Source: Arthrobacter sp. C2 (GTDB lineage: Bacteria > Actinomycetota > Actinomycetes > Actinomycetales > Micrococcaceae). Taken from it: a stretch of DNA of 64,000 bases. Both the position numbers and the translations under genes were made by a program. Of the stretch, positions 52,934 to 61,503 are shown one piece after another. Location: contig CP042428.1 in assembly GCA_024207135.1 (NCBI GenBank), positions 4,464,001 to 4,528,000 of the forward strand, in the 5' to 3' direction. Positions within the stretch are counted from its first letter, which is position 1. The number at the start of each line of letters is the position of its first letter. The notes beneath the pieces are model-generated. The model worked only from the letters and a program-made list of their open reading frames with translations, searched no databases and had not been told where the DNA came from.

Positions 52934-53476
52934 TTATTTGATTACTCGAAAGCGAAGGTGGGTCTCGCTCGCGTATGCGGAGGTCTCAAGACGCTCCAGC
53001 TCGATGCGCTGCCCCAGGCCTGCGAACAGCGAGATGCCGTCGCCCAACAGCACCGGTGCCACGTCGAGGTGCAGCTCGTCGACGAGCCCGAGGCGCAGGC
53101 ACTGGCGCGAGATGCTTCCGCCGAGCAGGCTGACCCACCCGTCGCCGGCGGCCTGCGAGGCTCGCTCGACGGCTTCGGCGATGTCGTCGACCACGAAGGT
53201 GTACGTGATGCCGTCGCGCTCGATCGGGTCATGAACGCTGTGCGCCATGAGGAAGACCGGCACCTGCAGCATGCCGCCATAGGGGATCTCGCCGTCCTCG
53301 ATAGTCCGGGTCTTGTTCGCTCCACCGACTATTGCCTTGATCTTGCCCATGACGTTCTCGACGACGGCGTTGTCTTCCGGAGCAGAGGGCCTTCCGAACA
53401 TCCAGTCCACCCCTCCTCCCTGGTCTGCCAGGAATCCGTCAAGGGTGATGGTTGCGTGGACGATCACTGTAGCCAT
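52934..53476 (-). CDS. Dihydrofolate-reductase-fold protein (RibD C-terminal type)
   Basis: A 180-aa protein of the RibD C-terminal/DHFR family: VIVHATITLDGFLADQGGGVDWMFGRPS, VGGANKTRTIEDGE, and HLDVAPVLLGDGISLF. Such stand-alone proteins bind NADPH and reduce small substrates but are not usually true DHFRs. ATG 53476 has a clear TCTCCTTC-complement ribosome region (GGAG). It is divergent from the TetR gene at 53583, and two operator repeats lie in between, so it is probably the TetR target. Confidence 0.88.
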   Translation of the reverse strand: MATVIVHATITLDGFLADQGGGVDWMFGRPSAPEDNAVVENVMGKIKAIVGGANKTRTIEDGEIPYGGMLQVPVFLMAHSVHDPIERDGITYTFVVDDIAEAVERASQAAGDGWVSLLGGSISRQCLRLGLVDELHLDVAPVLLGDGISLFAGLGQRIELERLETSAYASETHLRFRVIK

Positions 53477-53494
53477 TGGTGTGCTCCTTCTCAG

Positions 53495-53568
53495 AGAGGC
53501 GAGTCAGTTGACTCGTCTTTATTACGGTAGCCACCTCGCTAGAGGCAAGTCAATGGACTCACCTTTAT
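53495..53568. promoter_or_regulatory. Duplicated operators between DHFR-like and TetR genes
   Basis: AGAGGCGAGTCAGTTGACTCGTCTTTAT (from 53495) and AGAGGCAAGTCAATGGACTCACCTTTAT (from 53541) are 28-bp direct copies with about five differences, 46 bp apart. Each holds an inverted GAGTCA/TGACTC pair (first copy CGAGTCAGTTGACTCG). They lie between divergent genes and are the probable TetR-binding sites. Confidence 0.75.
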
Positions 53569-53582
53569 GGGATACTGGTGAG

Positions 53583-54206
53583 ATGACACGCGGACGTTCC
53601 TCATACCATCGTGGGATAGCCGCGACAAATCGCGACGCGATCCTCGTCGCGGCGACGGAGCTGTTCCTGGAGAACGGCTACGATCGCACGCCGCTGGCGC
53701 GAGTCGCCGAGCAGGCGGGCGTCTCCCGGGCAACTCTTTTCAAGCAGTTCCCGACCAAGGAAGCACTGTTCGAGGCCGCGGTGCTCGCTGCCGGAGGGTC
53801 TCCCGCTTCGGAGCCCCTCGACGTCCCGACCGAAGACTTCGAGGAGGGGCTGGCGCTGCTTGGCCGCGCGTATGCAGAGCTGCTGACGCGGCCCGAGATG
53901 GCAGCGCTGATGCGAACCGTGATCGCCGAGTCGCCCAAGTTCCCCGAGCTCCGGGAGCGCACCTTCGACTTCGGCACGCTGCCCGTGCTCACAGCGCTGG
54001 GGCGCTACCTCCGCGATGCGCAGGCAGCAGGGGTGGCCGAGATCGATGACCCGGAGATGGCCTCCGCGCAGTTCCTCGGGATGATTGCATCCTCGGTCTT
54101 CTGGCCCCGCCTCGTGCACGGCACCTGGTCGATCACTGACGATGAGCAGGCGCGGGTCGTCGAGGAAGCCGCCCGAACGATCGCCGCCCGCTACGCCACT
54201 GCCTGA
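53583..54206 (+). CDS. TetR/AcrR-family repressor
   Basis: A 207-aa repressor. The N-terminal HTH is RDAILVAATELFLENGYDRTPLARVAEQAGVSRATLFKQFPTKEALFEAAV, the usual TetR helix pattern. The C-terminal ligand-binding domain is helical, with no cofactor motif. ATG 53583 is internal to a longer open frame whose upstream portion is in the operator region, so this start is chosen. It is expected to repress itself and the divergent DHFR-like gene. Confidence 0.9.
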   Translation: MTRGRSSYHRGIAATNRDAILVAATELFLENGYDRTPLARVAEQAGVSRATLFKQFPTKEALFEAAVLAAGGSPASEPLDVPTEDFEEGLALLGRAYAELLTRPEMAALMRTVIAESPKFPELRERTFDFGTLPVLTALGRYLRDAQAAGVAEIDDPEMASAQFLGMIASSVFWPRLVHGTWSITDDEQARVVEEAARTIAARYATA

Positions 54207-54335
54207 CACGATCCTTCGCCTCGCACCAGCAGCTGGCGGACCGTTTCCTGCAATCGGGATGGGGCCTACACTTGCTGCATCAAACGGCCGGCGCATAGGT
54301 GGCCGGTGAATCCAACGAGTGGGAAGAAGCGCGTC

Positions 54336-54929
54336 ATGGGTGAGCTGCACGTGAACATGCACATCACAATGGACGGAGTGATCCAGGCCAACGGCGGTCC
54401 AAGCGAGCAGGACGGGGGATTCGAGTACCCGGGATGGGAAACTCCCTACCGGACGGCCGAGGCCGGTGCACGGATCATCGCCGACGTTCAGGAATCCGAT
54501 GCCCTGTTGCTGGGCCGGATCACCTATGAGCTATTTGCCAGTTATTGGCCGGGGAAGACGGATCCGATCGGGGCGGCCTTCGATTCGGTGCCCAAGTACC
54601 TGGCTTCCCGCGGCACCCCGGAGCTCACGTGGGCGAACACCACCCAGCTCGTGGATGCCGCCGCAGCACTGCCGGCCCTGCTGGCGGCCCACCGGCAGAT
54701 CCATACCTGGGGAAGCGCGGACCTGTTGCAGTCGCTGTTCAAGGCGAGACTGGTGGACCAGCTGAACCTGTGGGTGTATCCGGTGGTACTGGGCACGGGA
54801 AAGAAGCTTTTCCCCAACGGGGTGGAAGCCAGCCGCTTCAAGATGGTCGAAGCACCGCGAAGCTTTGGCACGGGGGTCATGGCGGTGCGATACCGGTGCC
54901 TGAAGGAACCTCCGGTGACCGCCACCTAG
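54336..54929 (+). CDS. Second DHFR-fold protein (RibD C-terminal type)
   Basis: A 197-aa protein: MGELHVNMHITMDGVIQANGGPSEQDGGFEYPGWETPY, DALLLGRITYELFASYWPG, and WVYPVVLGTGKKLFPNGV. It belongs to the same reductase fold as the gene at 52934, but differs enough to be a separate paralogue. ATG 54336 has GGGAAGAAG upstream. It is downstream of, and on the same strand as, the TetR gene (130-bp gap), and might share its regulation. Substrate unknown. Confidence 0.85.
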   Translation: MGELHVNMHITMDGVIQANGGPSEQDGGFEYPGWETPYRTAEAGARIIADVQESDALLLGRITYELFASYWPGKTDPIGAAFDSVPKYLASRGTPELTWANTTQLVDAAAALPALLAAHRQIHTWGSADLLQSLFKARLVDQLNLWVYPVVLGTGKKLFPNGVEASRFKMVEAPRSFGTGVMAVRYRCLKEPPVTAT

Positions 54930-54998
54930 CTCCCGCCCGGGGATCTTCGCAGGGAGTCGGCGGGCCCGTGCCTCCGGTTGCGGCCTAGGATGGATGCC

Positions 54999-56255
54999 AT
55001 GACCTCACCCTTCCGCCGCACTGTCGCCGAGCACCGGGCAGGCATCAAGGATCTTGTCGACAAGGCCCTCGGTGACCCGGGCACCGAGACCCTTGGCCTG
55101 GACCGTGCCCTGGGCCGGACGTTGGCCGCACCGGTCACGGCCCCGCGCTCGTTGCCGCCCTGGGACAACTCGCAGATGGACGGGTACGCGGCGAACACCG
55201 CGGACCTCGGCCCCGAGCCGCTGCGCGTGGTGGCACCCATTGCCGCAGGCATCGCGGCACCGGCGCTGGAACCCGGCACCGCGGCGCCCATCATGACAGG
55301 TGCCCCCGTCCCGGCCGGAGCCAACACCGTAATCCCCATCGAGGCGGCCGAACCCGACAGGTTCCCCGGCGAAGCCGAGACCGCCTCCGGCTTCCGCGTC
55401 CGGTTGCCGGCCATCGCCGAGCCCGGCAGCTACATCCGCACCACCGGCAGCGACATCGCCGCCGGGGACCCGGTGCTCGCCGCCGGCACCCGGCTGGGGC
55501 CCACCTCCCTGGGGCTGCTCGCGGGCCTGGGCATCGGCGAGGTGGCGGTGCTCCGGCGCCCGGCGGTGCTGCTGCTGTCCACCGGGGATGAACTGGTGGC
55601 ACCGGGCGGGGACCTTGCCCCCGGGCAGATCCACGACGCCAACACCACGATGCTGGCCGCCGCACTGGAATCCGCCGGATGCGCCGTGACCACCGTGGGG
55701 GTGCTTGACGATTCCCCCGAAAGCTTCATTGCCTCGTTGGGCCAGGCGCTGGAAGCCGGCGAGCGCGCCTACCGGTTGGTGCTCAGCAGCGGGGGGATCT
55801 CCCAGGGCGCCTTTGACGTGGTCAAGGAAGTGCTCATCAACCACGGCATCGAATTCGGTTCGGTGGCCATGCAACCGGGAGGGCCCCAGGGAGCGGGGAT
55901 CCTGGCGTTGCCCGGGCACGCCCCTGTGGCATTCATTGCGTTCCCCGGCAACCCGGTCAGCGCGTATGTCAGCTACGAGATGTTCCTGCGCCCCGCGCTC
56001 GCCGAGATCCTGGGGCTGCCCGCGCGCCTGCAACTGCTGGCCACGCTCACCGAAGACGTGGCCTCGATGCCCAACAAGCTTCAGGTCCGCCGCGGCAGTT
56101 ATGCCGGGGGCGTCTTCACCCCGTTGGGCGGGGCCTCCTCGCACCTGCTTGCCGCTTTGGCCGGCAGCAACTCGTTCATCCTCATCGACGAGGACACCAC
56201 CGTCCTGCCCGCCGGAAGCCCGGTGCAGGTATTGATCATTGGAGATGGCTCATGA
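54999..56255 (+). CDS. moeA: Molybdopterin molybdenumtransferase MoeA
   Basis: A 418-aa enzyme that inserts molybdate into adenylated molybdopterin. Signatures are [66 protein letters not shown] and [18 protein letters not shown] 54999 is chosen; an upstream ATG 54990 would add three residues. First gene of a four-gene operon moeA-moaC-mogA-moaE, each linked by short overlaps. Confidence 0.93.
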   Translation: MTSPFRRTVAEHRAGIKDLVDKALGDPGTETLGLDRALGRTLAAPVTAPRSLPPWDNSQMDGYAANTADLGPEPLRVVAPIAAGIAAPALEPGTAAPIMTGAPVPAGANTVIPIEAAEPDRFPGEAETASGFRVRLPAIAEPGSYIRTTGSDIAAGDPVLAAGTRLGPTSLGLLAGLGIGEVAVLRRPAVLLLSTGDELVAPGGDLAPGQIHDANTTMLAAALESAGCAVTTVGVLDDSPESFIASLGQALEAGERAYRLVLSSGGISQGAFDVVKEVLINHGIEFGSVAMQPGGPQGAGILALPGHAPVAFIAFPGNPVSAYVSYEMFLRPALAEILGLPARLQLLATLTEDVASMPNKLQVRRGSYAGGVFTPLGGASSHLLAALAGSNSFILIDEDTTVLPAGSPVQVLIIGDGS

Positions 56256-56800
56256 GCCCCGACACCACACCGGCACCCGGTTCCGAACCGGCCAAGCTCT
56301 CGCACGTGCGCGCAGACGGCAGCGCCCACATGGTCGATGTCAGCGAGAAGGCCGAAACCAGCCGCCAGGCCACCGCCGAGGCCTATGTGCACACCACCGA
56401 GGAGGTCATGGCGCTGGTCGCTTCCTCGGGGATGCCCAAGGGCGACGCGCTCGCCGTGGCCCGCATCGCCGGCATCATGGGGGCCAAGAAGACCTCCGAG
56501 CTGATCCCGCTGTGCCACCCGCTGCCGATCTCCAAGGTCGTCGTCGACTTCGAGCTCGACGCCGTGGACCGCGTGCGCATCCTGGCCACCGTGAAGACCC
56601 GCGGGGTCACCGGGGTGGAAATGGAGGCGCTGACCGCCGTGTCCACCGCCGCCCTGGCCTTGTATGACATGATCAAGGCCGTCGACAAGCACGCAAGCAT
56701 CACCGACATGCGGGTGCTGTCCAAGTCCGGCGGCAAGTCCGGTTCCTGGGACATCTCCCCGCAACTGCAAGAAAACCCCGAAGGAGAAATACGCGCATGA
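56252..56800 (+). CDS. moaC: Cyclic pyranopterin monophosphate synthase MoaC
   Basis: A 182-aa enzyme that rearranges the MoaA product into cyclic pyranopterin monophosphate. [54 protein letters not shown] (active-site histidine in LCHP), and [25 protein letters not shown] match the family. Overlaps moeA by ATGA and mogA by ATGA. The C-terminus is slightly extended (NPEGEIRA). Confidence 0.95.
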   Translation: MSPDTTPAPGSEPAKLSHVRADGSAHMVDVSEKAETSRQATAEAYVHTTEEVMALVASSGMPKGDALAVARIAGIMGAKKTSELIPLCHPLPISKVVVDFELDAVDRVRILATVKTRGVTGVEMEALTAVSTAALALYDMIKAVDKHASITDMRVLSKSGGKSGSWDISPQLQENPEGEIRA

Positions 56801-57300
56801 GCGCCTGTGAACCACTGGGAGCCCCTCGCAAGGCTGCCATCTTGATCTCGTCCACCCGTGCCGCACTGGGCATCTACGAGGATGCCAGCGCCCCGGTCAT
56901 CGCCGACTGGCTGCAGGAACAGAACTTCGACGTCATCCCCGCGGTCATCGTGCCCGACGGCCCGGCCGTGGGTGCAGCGCTGCAGGGCCTGCTGCTGGCC
57001 AAGCCCAGCGTCATCATCACCTCCGGCGGCACCGGGCTGAGCGCCGACGACGTGACCCCGGAACAGACCGAGCCGCTGCTGGACCGCACCGTGCCCGGGA
57101 TCATGGAGGCGCTGCGCGCCGCCGGGCTGCAGAAGACCCCGATGGCTTCGCTCAGCCGCGGGCATGCGGGCATCGCGGGGGAGACCTTCATCGTCAACCT
57201 GCCCGGATCCCCGTCCGGGGTCATGGACGGGCTCTCCGTGCTCGCCCCGGTCCTGACCCACATCTGCGACCAGCTCGAGGGAAGCCATGCCCACCACTAG
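56797..57300 (+). CDS. mogA: Molybdopterin adenylyltransferase (MogA/MoaB type)
   Basis: A 167-aa protein of the MoCF-binding fold that adenylates molybdopterin before MoeA acts. Signatures are [18 protein letters not shown] and [23 protein letters not shown] 56797 overlaps moaC by four bases; the end overlaps moaE by 14. Confidence 0.92.
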   Translation: MSACEPLGAPRKAAILISSTRAALGIYEDASAPVIADWLQEQNFDVIPAVIVPDGPAVGAALQGLLLAKPSVIITSGGTGLSADDVTPEQTEPLLDRTVPGIMEALRAAGLQKTPMASLSRGHAGIAGETFIVNLPGSPSGVMDGLSVLAPVLTHICDQLEGSHAHH

Positions 57301-57736
57301 CAGCACCCCGGTTCCCGGCGAAGTCGTCTTCGCCGGGATCAGCGACACCCCGATCGACTCGGCCACCGCCTGGGACGCGGTGGAATCCGCGCACACCGGG
57401 GCGGTGGTGAACTTCGGCGGGATCGTGCGCAACCACGACTCCGGGCGCGAGGTGCTGCGGCTGACCTACAGCGCGCACCCCAGCGCCCCGGCGCGCATGG
57501 CAGAACTGGTGGCCGAAGTCGCAGCCCGTCACCCCGGCACCCGGCTCTGGGCCGCGCACCGCGTCGGCGAGCTGCACATCGGCGACTCGGCACTGGTGGC
57601 CGCGGCGGCCTCGGCCCACCGCGGCGAAGCATTCGAGGCCTGCCGCGACCTGGTGGAAACCGTCAAGGCCCACGTGCCGGTGTGGAAAGAACAGTTCTTC
57701 GCCGACGGCGAGGTCGAATGGGTGGGCAGCGCCTAA
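57287..57736 (+). CDS. moaE: Molybdopterin synthase large subunit MoaE
   Basis: A 149-aa subunit that accepts the MoaD C-terminus. Seen: AVVNFGGIVRNHDSGREVLRLTYSAHPSAP, AAHRVGELHIGDSALVAAAASAHRGEAFEACRDLVETVKAHVPVWKEQFFADG. Lys in the KAHVPVWKEQ motif is catalytic. Overlaps mogA by 14 bases. Its partner MoaD is 12.5 kb away. Confidence 0.95.
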   Translation: MPTTSSTPVPGEVVFAGISDTPIDSATAWDAVESAHTGAVVNFGGIVRNHDSGREVLRLTYSAHPSAPARMAELVAEVAARHPGTRLWAAHRVGELHIGDSALVAAAASAHRGEAFEACRDLVETVKAHVPVWKEQFFADGEVEWVGSA

Positions 57737-57922
57737 GCCTTGCGGGCCGGCAAGCAGCTTGGCCACCGGCAAAAGCGATCCAACATATCGCCCGGCATCG
57801 GTACCCGCCTGCCGCCTGCCCCCTGACACGCCCGGAGCGTTCCTGGAATGCGCGGGTGGTGAAGACGATTCCCAGGAAGGGCGCGTTGTGTGGTGCGTCC
57901 AGTGCACCCGTATCCTGAGTAG

Positions 57923-58165
57923 ATGACCAATGCACCAGAAATTGCCCAGTGGATCCTTGATGCGATCCACGAAGAGAAGACCGTCCACCAGGAAGCCCTC
58001 GTGCCACGCATTGCGGAGGCCTTCGGCGACGAGTGGGTCTACACCCACGAAAACGGGCACCCGGCCATCAACCGCGACGTCCTGAAGTCCTTGCGCAAAT
58101 TGCGTGATGCCTCGGTGGGCTGGAACCGCGAGGATCGCTGCTGGTACGTCATCGACGCCAGCTAG
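57923..58165 (+). CDS. Small conserved protein (DUF6953-like)
   Basis: An 80-aa soluble protein: APEIAQWILDAIHEEKTVHQEALVPRIAEAFGDEWVYTHENGHPAINRDVLKSLRKLRDASVGWNREDRCWYV. It has a winged-helix-like size and ends in aromatic residues. I recognise it as a conserved actinobacterial/proteobacterial small protein of unknown role. Followed by a perfect terminator. Confidence 0.75.
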   Translation: MTNAPEIAQWILDAIHEEKTVHQEALVPRIAEAFGDEWVYTHENGHPAINRDVLKSLRKLRDASVGWNREDRCWYVIDAS

Positions 58166-58177
58166 AACCACCGATGG

Positions 58178-58210
58178 GCCGCCGGAAGCACTGTATTCCG
58201 GCGGCTTTTT
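58178..58210 (+). terminator. Terminator after DUF6953-like gene
   Basis: GCCGCCGGAA (58178-58187) pairs exactly with TTCCGGCGGC (58196-58205), followed by TTTTT. Confidence 0.92.
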
Positions 58211-58346
58211 GCTGCCCACGTTGTTCCCCTAAATTCGAGGTGGTGGCACGTAGCAGCGCTGACGCGCACGTGCCAATACAAGGTAATCGTGCCCGGTATT
58301 TTCGTCAGCCGAGAGGCCGCCCACTAGATGATGTAACCGATCGGTG

Positions 58347-58363
58347 TCATAATAGTATTATGA
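58347..58363. promoter_or_regulatory. Palindrome overlapping the antitoxin start codon
   Basis: TCATAAT-AGT-ATTATGA is a perfect 7-bp inverted repeat whose right arm contains the ATG at 58360. No ribosome site is visible and CATAAT could be a -10 hexamer, which suggests a nearly leaderless transcript. Binding here would block both transcription and start recognition, as expected for an autoregulated HTH antitoxin. Confidence 0.6.
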
Positions 58364-58956
58364 GCATGAATAGTTTTGCGGCAGATGCCCTGGGTGGCAA
58401 GATTCGCGATCGACGCAAGTTGCTCGGGTACACGCAGCAGGCACTGGCAGATGCCATTGGTGCGTCCCGTAAATTCATCGTCGAGCTGGAAGCAGGGAAA
58501 GACAACGCTTCGCTCGGGCTCACCCTCCGCGCCATGGGGGAGCTTGGCTTCGACGCACCAGGAACCACATCGAAGGATACTCAGGGGGAAGGGTTCGCAC
58601 AGGAGTTTGAGAAGACGCTTGAAGAGGGAGACCATGAATTCGCTTTACGCCTGATCGGCGAGTACGCCAGCGCTTCGATCAAGGCGCAGCGTGCCCTCAT
58701 CTTCACAGCTCCATGCATCAAGGACCCGGAGTATCTGACCGCGCTCGGTGCCATCACCCGTTGGCTTTCCCGAAAGACTGGAACCCCATCACCAGGGTGG
58801 ACGCGTAGTATCCGACCTTCAAGGGACCCCGTTTTCTTGTCCGAAAAGCTATATCCGGTGGGCGACCGAATGAAGGACCTGATTCGGAGGGAAACGCCAC
58901 CAGAAATGGAAGCCCTGAACGTCTGGATCCGTGAAAGGGATCTGGTTACCGCATGA
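58360..58956 (+). CDS. XRE-type HTH protein, antitoxin of the nucleotidyltransferase pair
   Basis: A 198-aa protein. Residues ~12-60 are an XRE HTH (LGGKIRDRRKLLGYTQQALADAIGASRKFIVELEAGKDNASL). The remainder is a separate domain with EFALRLIGEYASASIKAQRALIFTAPCI and LNVWIRERDLVTA, seen in antitoxins that pair with DUF6036 or AbiEii-like proteins. Stop overlaps the next ATG (ATGA). Both the pairing and the palindrome over the start point to autoregulation. Confidence 0.8.
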   Translation: MSMNSFAADALGGKIRDRRKLLGYTQQALADAIGASRKFIVELEAGKDNASLGLTLRAMGELGFDAPGTTSKDTQGEGFAQEFEKTLEEGDHEFALRLIGEYASASIKAQRALIFTAPCIKDPEYLTALGAITRWLSRKTGTPSPGWTRSIRPSRDPVFLSEKLYPVGDRMKDLIRRETPPEMEALNVWIRERDLVTA

Positions 58957-59507
58957 GTTCGGGAAGCTTTCGGCGTGAGGATATCGTCAGGCTCCTGGCG
59001 GATTTAGAAGTACGATTGAATGCCCGCGGCGTAGCGTTGAACATCCAAATTGTCGGTGGAGCTGCTTTGCTGCTTCATGGGCTGATCGAGCGGGCCACTG
59101 GGGATATAGACGCGCGTTACGCGAGCGCGGCTGCAGTTGAGCAAGTGGCTCGGGAGATGGCCGTCGAGTATTCGTTGCCCCCGGATTGGATCAATTCCCG
59201 AGCCATGGCCTTTCTCCCGGAGAACGCGACATGGATGGCTGGACCGGAAGGCACCTCCGCGGCCATTCAGCTGGCAGACCTCCCAACGCTAGCCGCAATG
59301 AAGGTAGTGGCGGAACGGCCGAAGGACATTGCTGATCTGGGCCACATCATTAATGCGCTGGGCATTCAGGAACCCGATCGGCTAGTTGACTTTGCCTACG
59401 AAAAGTTCGGTGAGGAGTCCATGACACTGACGCAGGGCCGCGACAACTATGAGATCGTTGCTGAAGAAGCGTTGAAGGCGGCCGAGGCATTCCGCAAGAA
59501 GAAATAG
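58953..59507 (+). CDS. Nucleotidyltransferase toxin-like protein (DUF6036/AbiEii type)
   Basis: A 184-aa protein of the nucleotidyltransferase superfamily: QIVGGAALLLHGLIERATGDIDARY contains the GG...D.D motif of AbiEii/MenT-like enzymes, and AAMKVVAERPKDIADLGHI the conserved second lysine/aspartate stretch. Such proteins modify tRNA or other targets when not neutralised by the antitoxin. The 4-bp overlap with the XRE gene supports a TA unit. The C-terminus is a helix ending in FRKKK. Confidence 0.8.
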   Translation: MSSGSFRREDIVRLLADLEVRLNARGVALNIQIVGGAALLLHGLIERATGDIDARYASAAAVEQVAREMAVEYSLPPDWINSRAMAFLPENATWMAGPEGTSAAIQLADLPTLAAMKVVAERPKDIADLGHIINALGIQEPDRLVDFAYEKFGEESMTLTQGRDNYEIVAEEALKAAEAFRKKK

Positions 59508-59530
59508 CCTAGTTCTTCTGGCTATATTTC
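59501..59530 (+). terminator. Weak terminator of the TA operon
   Basis: GAAATAGCC (59501-59509), including the stop codon, pairs with GGCTAT-a-TTTC (59520-59530, one bulge). T-rich but short tail. Confidence 0.5.
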
Positions 59531-59913
59531 GTTCTCGTTTGCGGTGCAGATTATCAGTGGAATGTCGCCCTGAATGGAAATGGTGAACCTCTCGGATCTC
59601 GGGGAGAGTGAAATGTGATTGGATTATTCCGAACACAAGGCCTCACCGCCGGCGGCACCATTCCACACTCTGCTGCACACCTCACCGAAATGGTTCAGAC
59701 GCACGTGCACCCCAATCAAGCTTTGGCCGAACACATCGAGCTTGAGCGAAATCCTTCCAGGGATGAACCCGTAGTCATGTCCAGCGGGGCTGAATCGTGC
59801 GCTGCGATGTCCATCCAGCCGCCATCGTGAAAGTAAGGCATCCCACCATGCCGACTGGATAGGAAGCTGTCACCGACGCGGAGCCAACGAAAATTCCCGA
59901 TAGGCTTGAACCT
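59531..59913. other. Intergenic region before dapB
   Basis: No supported gene. It probably holds the dapB promoter. One 71-codon plus-strand frame (59615-59830) has no ribosome site and an unlikely composition. Confidence 0.45.
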
Positions 59914-60672
59914 ATGAGTGCACCACTGAAAGTCGCCGTAATTGGCGCAGCGGGACGAATGGGAGCCGAGGCCGTCAAGGCCGTCAATGCGGCCACGGAC
60001 ATGGAACTGGTGGCCGCGCTGGGCCGCGGGGATTCCCTGGAAATCCTGTTGGAAGCCGGGGCCACCCACGTGGTGGACCTGTCCGTCCCGGCAAGCACCG
60101 AGGCCAACGTGCGCTTCGCCGTCGAACAGGGCATCCACGCGGTCGTCGGCACCACCGGATGGGACGACGTCAAGCGCGAATCCCTCACCTCGCTGCTGGC
60201 CGACCACCCCGAAACCGGTGTGCTCATCGCCCCGAACTTCGCCCTGGGCTCGGTGCTGGCTTCGGCCTTCGCCGCCACCGCGGCACGCTACTTCGAATCG
60301 GTGGAAATCATCGAACTGCACCACCCCAACAAGGTCGATGCCCCTTCGGGAACCGCCGTGCGCACTGCCGAGCTGATTGCCGCAGAGCGCGCAGCAGCCG
60401 GCGTGCCGGTGAGCCCGGATGCCACCGAAACCCAGCTCGACGGAGCCCGCGGCGCGGTGGTTGACGGGATCCACGTGCACTCGGTGCGCCTGCGCGGCCT
60501 GGTCGCCCACCAGGAGGTCCTGCTGGGAGGGGAAGGCGAGCAGCTCACGCTGCGCCACGACTCCTACGACCGCGCCTCCTTCATGCCCGGCGTGCTGCTG
60601 GGCCTGCGCACCGTGGCCTCGCGTCCGGGGCTCACCTACGGCCTTGACGGCTACCTCGAGTTGGGACGCTAA
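59914..60672 (+). CDS. dapB: 4-hydroxy-tetrahydrodipicolinate reductase DapB
   Basis: A 252-aa NAD(P)H-dependent enzyme of the lysine/diaminopimelate pathway. The N-terminal Rossmann motif is VIGAAGRMG; the substrate-binding ELHHPNKVDAPSGTA (with HH and K) and the GTTGW segment are intact. It makes a cell-wall and lysine precursor, so is essential. A 6-bp gap separates it from the following membrane/TPR gene. Confidence 0.96.
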   Translation: MSAPLKVAVIGAAGRMGAEAVKAVNAATDMELVAALGRGDSLEILLEAGATHVVDLSVPASTEANVRFAVEQGIHAVVGTTGWDDVKRESLTSLLADHPETGVLIAPNFALGSVLASAFAATAARYFESVEIIELHHPNKVDAPSGTAVRTAELIAAERAAAGVPVSPDATETQLDGARGAVVDGIHVHSVRLRGLVAHQEVLLGGEGEQLTLRHDSYDRASFMPGVLLGLRTVASRPGLTYGLDGYLELGR

Positions 60673-60678
60673 GCGCGC

Positions 60679-61128
60679 ATGAAAACAAAGTTCTGGGTCG
60701 GCGCCATCCTGCTGCTCTTCGTGTTCTACCTGGTCGCCGCCTTCGGTTCGGCGGTCCGCTTCATCACCGCCGAGGAGCCGATCGCCAAGGTCATCGGCGT
60801 TGCCGCCCTGGTAATCCCGCTGGTCGGGGTGTGGATCCTGATCCGCGAGGTGCTCTTCGGTTCACGCACCCAAAAGATGGCCTCGATCCTGGCCTCCGAG
60901 GGCCTGCTGCCCGAGGACAACCTGCCCCGCACGCCCTCGGGTCGCATCGTCAAGGCCGCGGCCGACGAAGACTTCGTGCAGTACAAGGAAGAGGTCGAGG
61001 CAAACCCCGAGTCGTGGAAGTCCTGGCACCGCCTGGCACTGGCCTACGACGCGGCCGGGGACCGGCGCCGCGCCCGCGAATCCATGCGCAAGGCCATCGA
61101 TTTGTATCTGGCCGCCGGCAAGCAATAA
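60679..61128 (+). CDS. Membrane protein with TPR-like C-terminus
   Basis: A 149-aa protein with two membrane helices (about 5-26, 38-58) and a cytoplasmic C-terminal half. The last 35 residues (SWKSWHRLALAYDAAGDRRRARESMRKAIDLY) are a TPR motif. It follows dapB with a 6-bp gap and is probably co-transcribed; in Actinobacteria a similar gene is commonly found at this place. Function unknown. Confidence 0.8.
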   Translation: MKTKFWVGAILLLFVFYLVAAFGSAVRFITAEEPIAKVIGVAALVIPLVGVWILIREVLFGSRTQKMASILASEGLLPEDNLPRTPSGRIVKAAADEDFVQYKEEVEANPESWKSWHRLALAYDAAGDRRRARESMRKAIDLYLAAGKQ

Positions 61129-61147
61129 CAGCCAATGCCTGAATGAT

Positions 61148-61192
61148 GTCCCCTCGAACGGTTCGCAAGAGCCGCCCGGGGGGGACTTTTTT
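61148..61192 (+). terminator. Terminator of dapB operon
   Basis: GTCCCC (61148-61153) and GGGGAC (61181-61186) pair with further inner pairs, followed by TTTTTT. Confidence 0.6.
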
Positions 61193-61503
61193 CTTTGCCG
61201 GGGCCCCACGCCATGCACCCGGCCCGGCATCGGAGCGAAAGCGGCGGAACGCACGGTGCTTGTCGTTCGGGCAGGGAATTCTTGGGCACGAGGATGCCTG
61301 CCTCCCTTTCCTCCATTCCGGGGACCAAACACCTAGACGTGAAGCACATCTTGGACTTTGATGGTTCAATGGCCATCCTGCGGAGGGGACGGCGGGGTTC
61401 AGGCCCCGTTCATGCCCGGTTCACGCGCGGATGATCAAATCTGTTCGGGCTACACACCGTGCGCCACAGCGCCACGGCGAAAACAACGAGCTAGGGGAAA
61501 TCC

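Noticed and set aside
59615-59830. 71-codon frame before dapB
   Set aside because: No start signal and no similarity.
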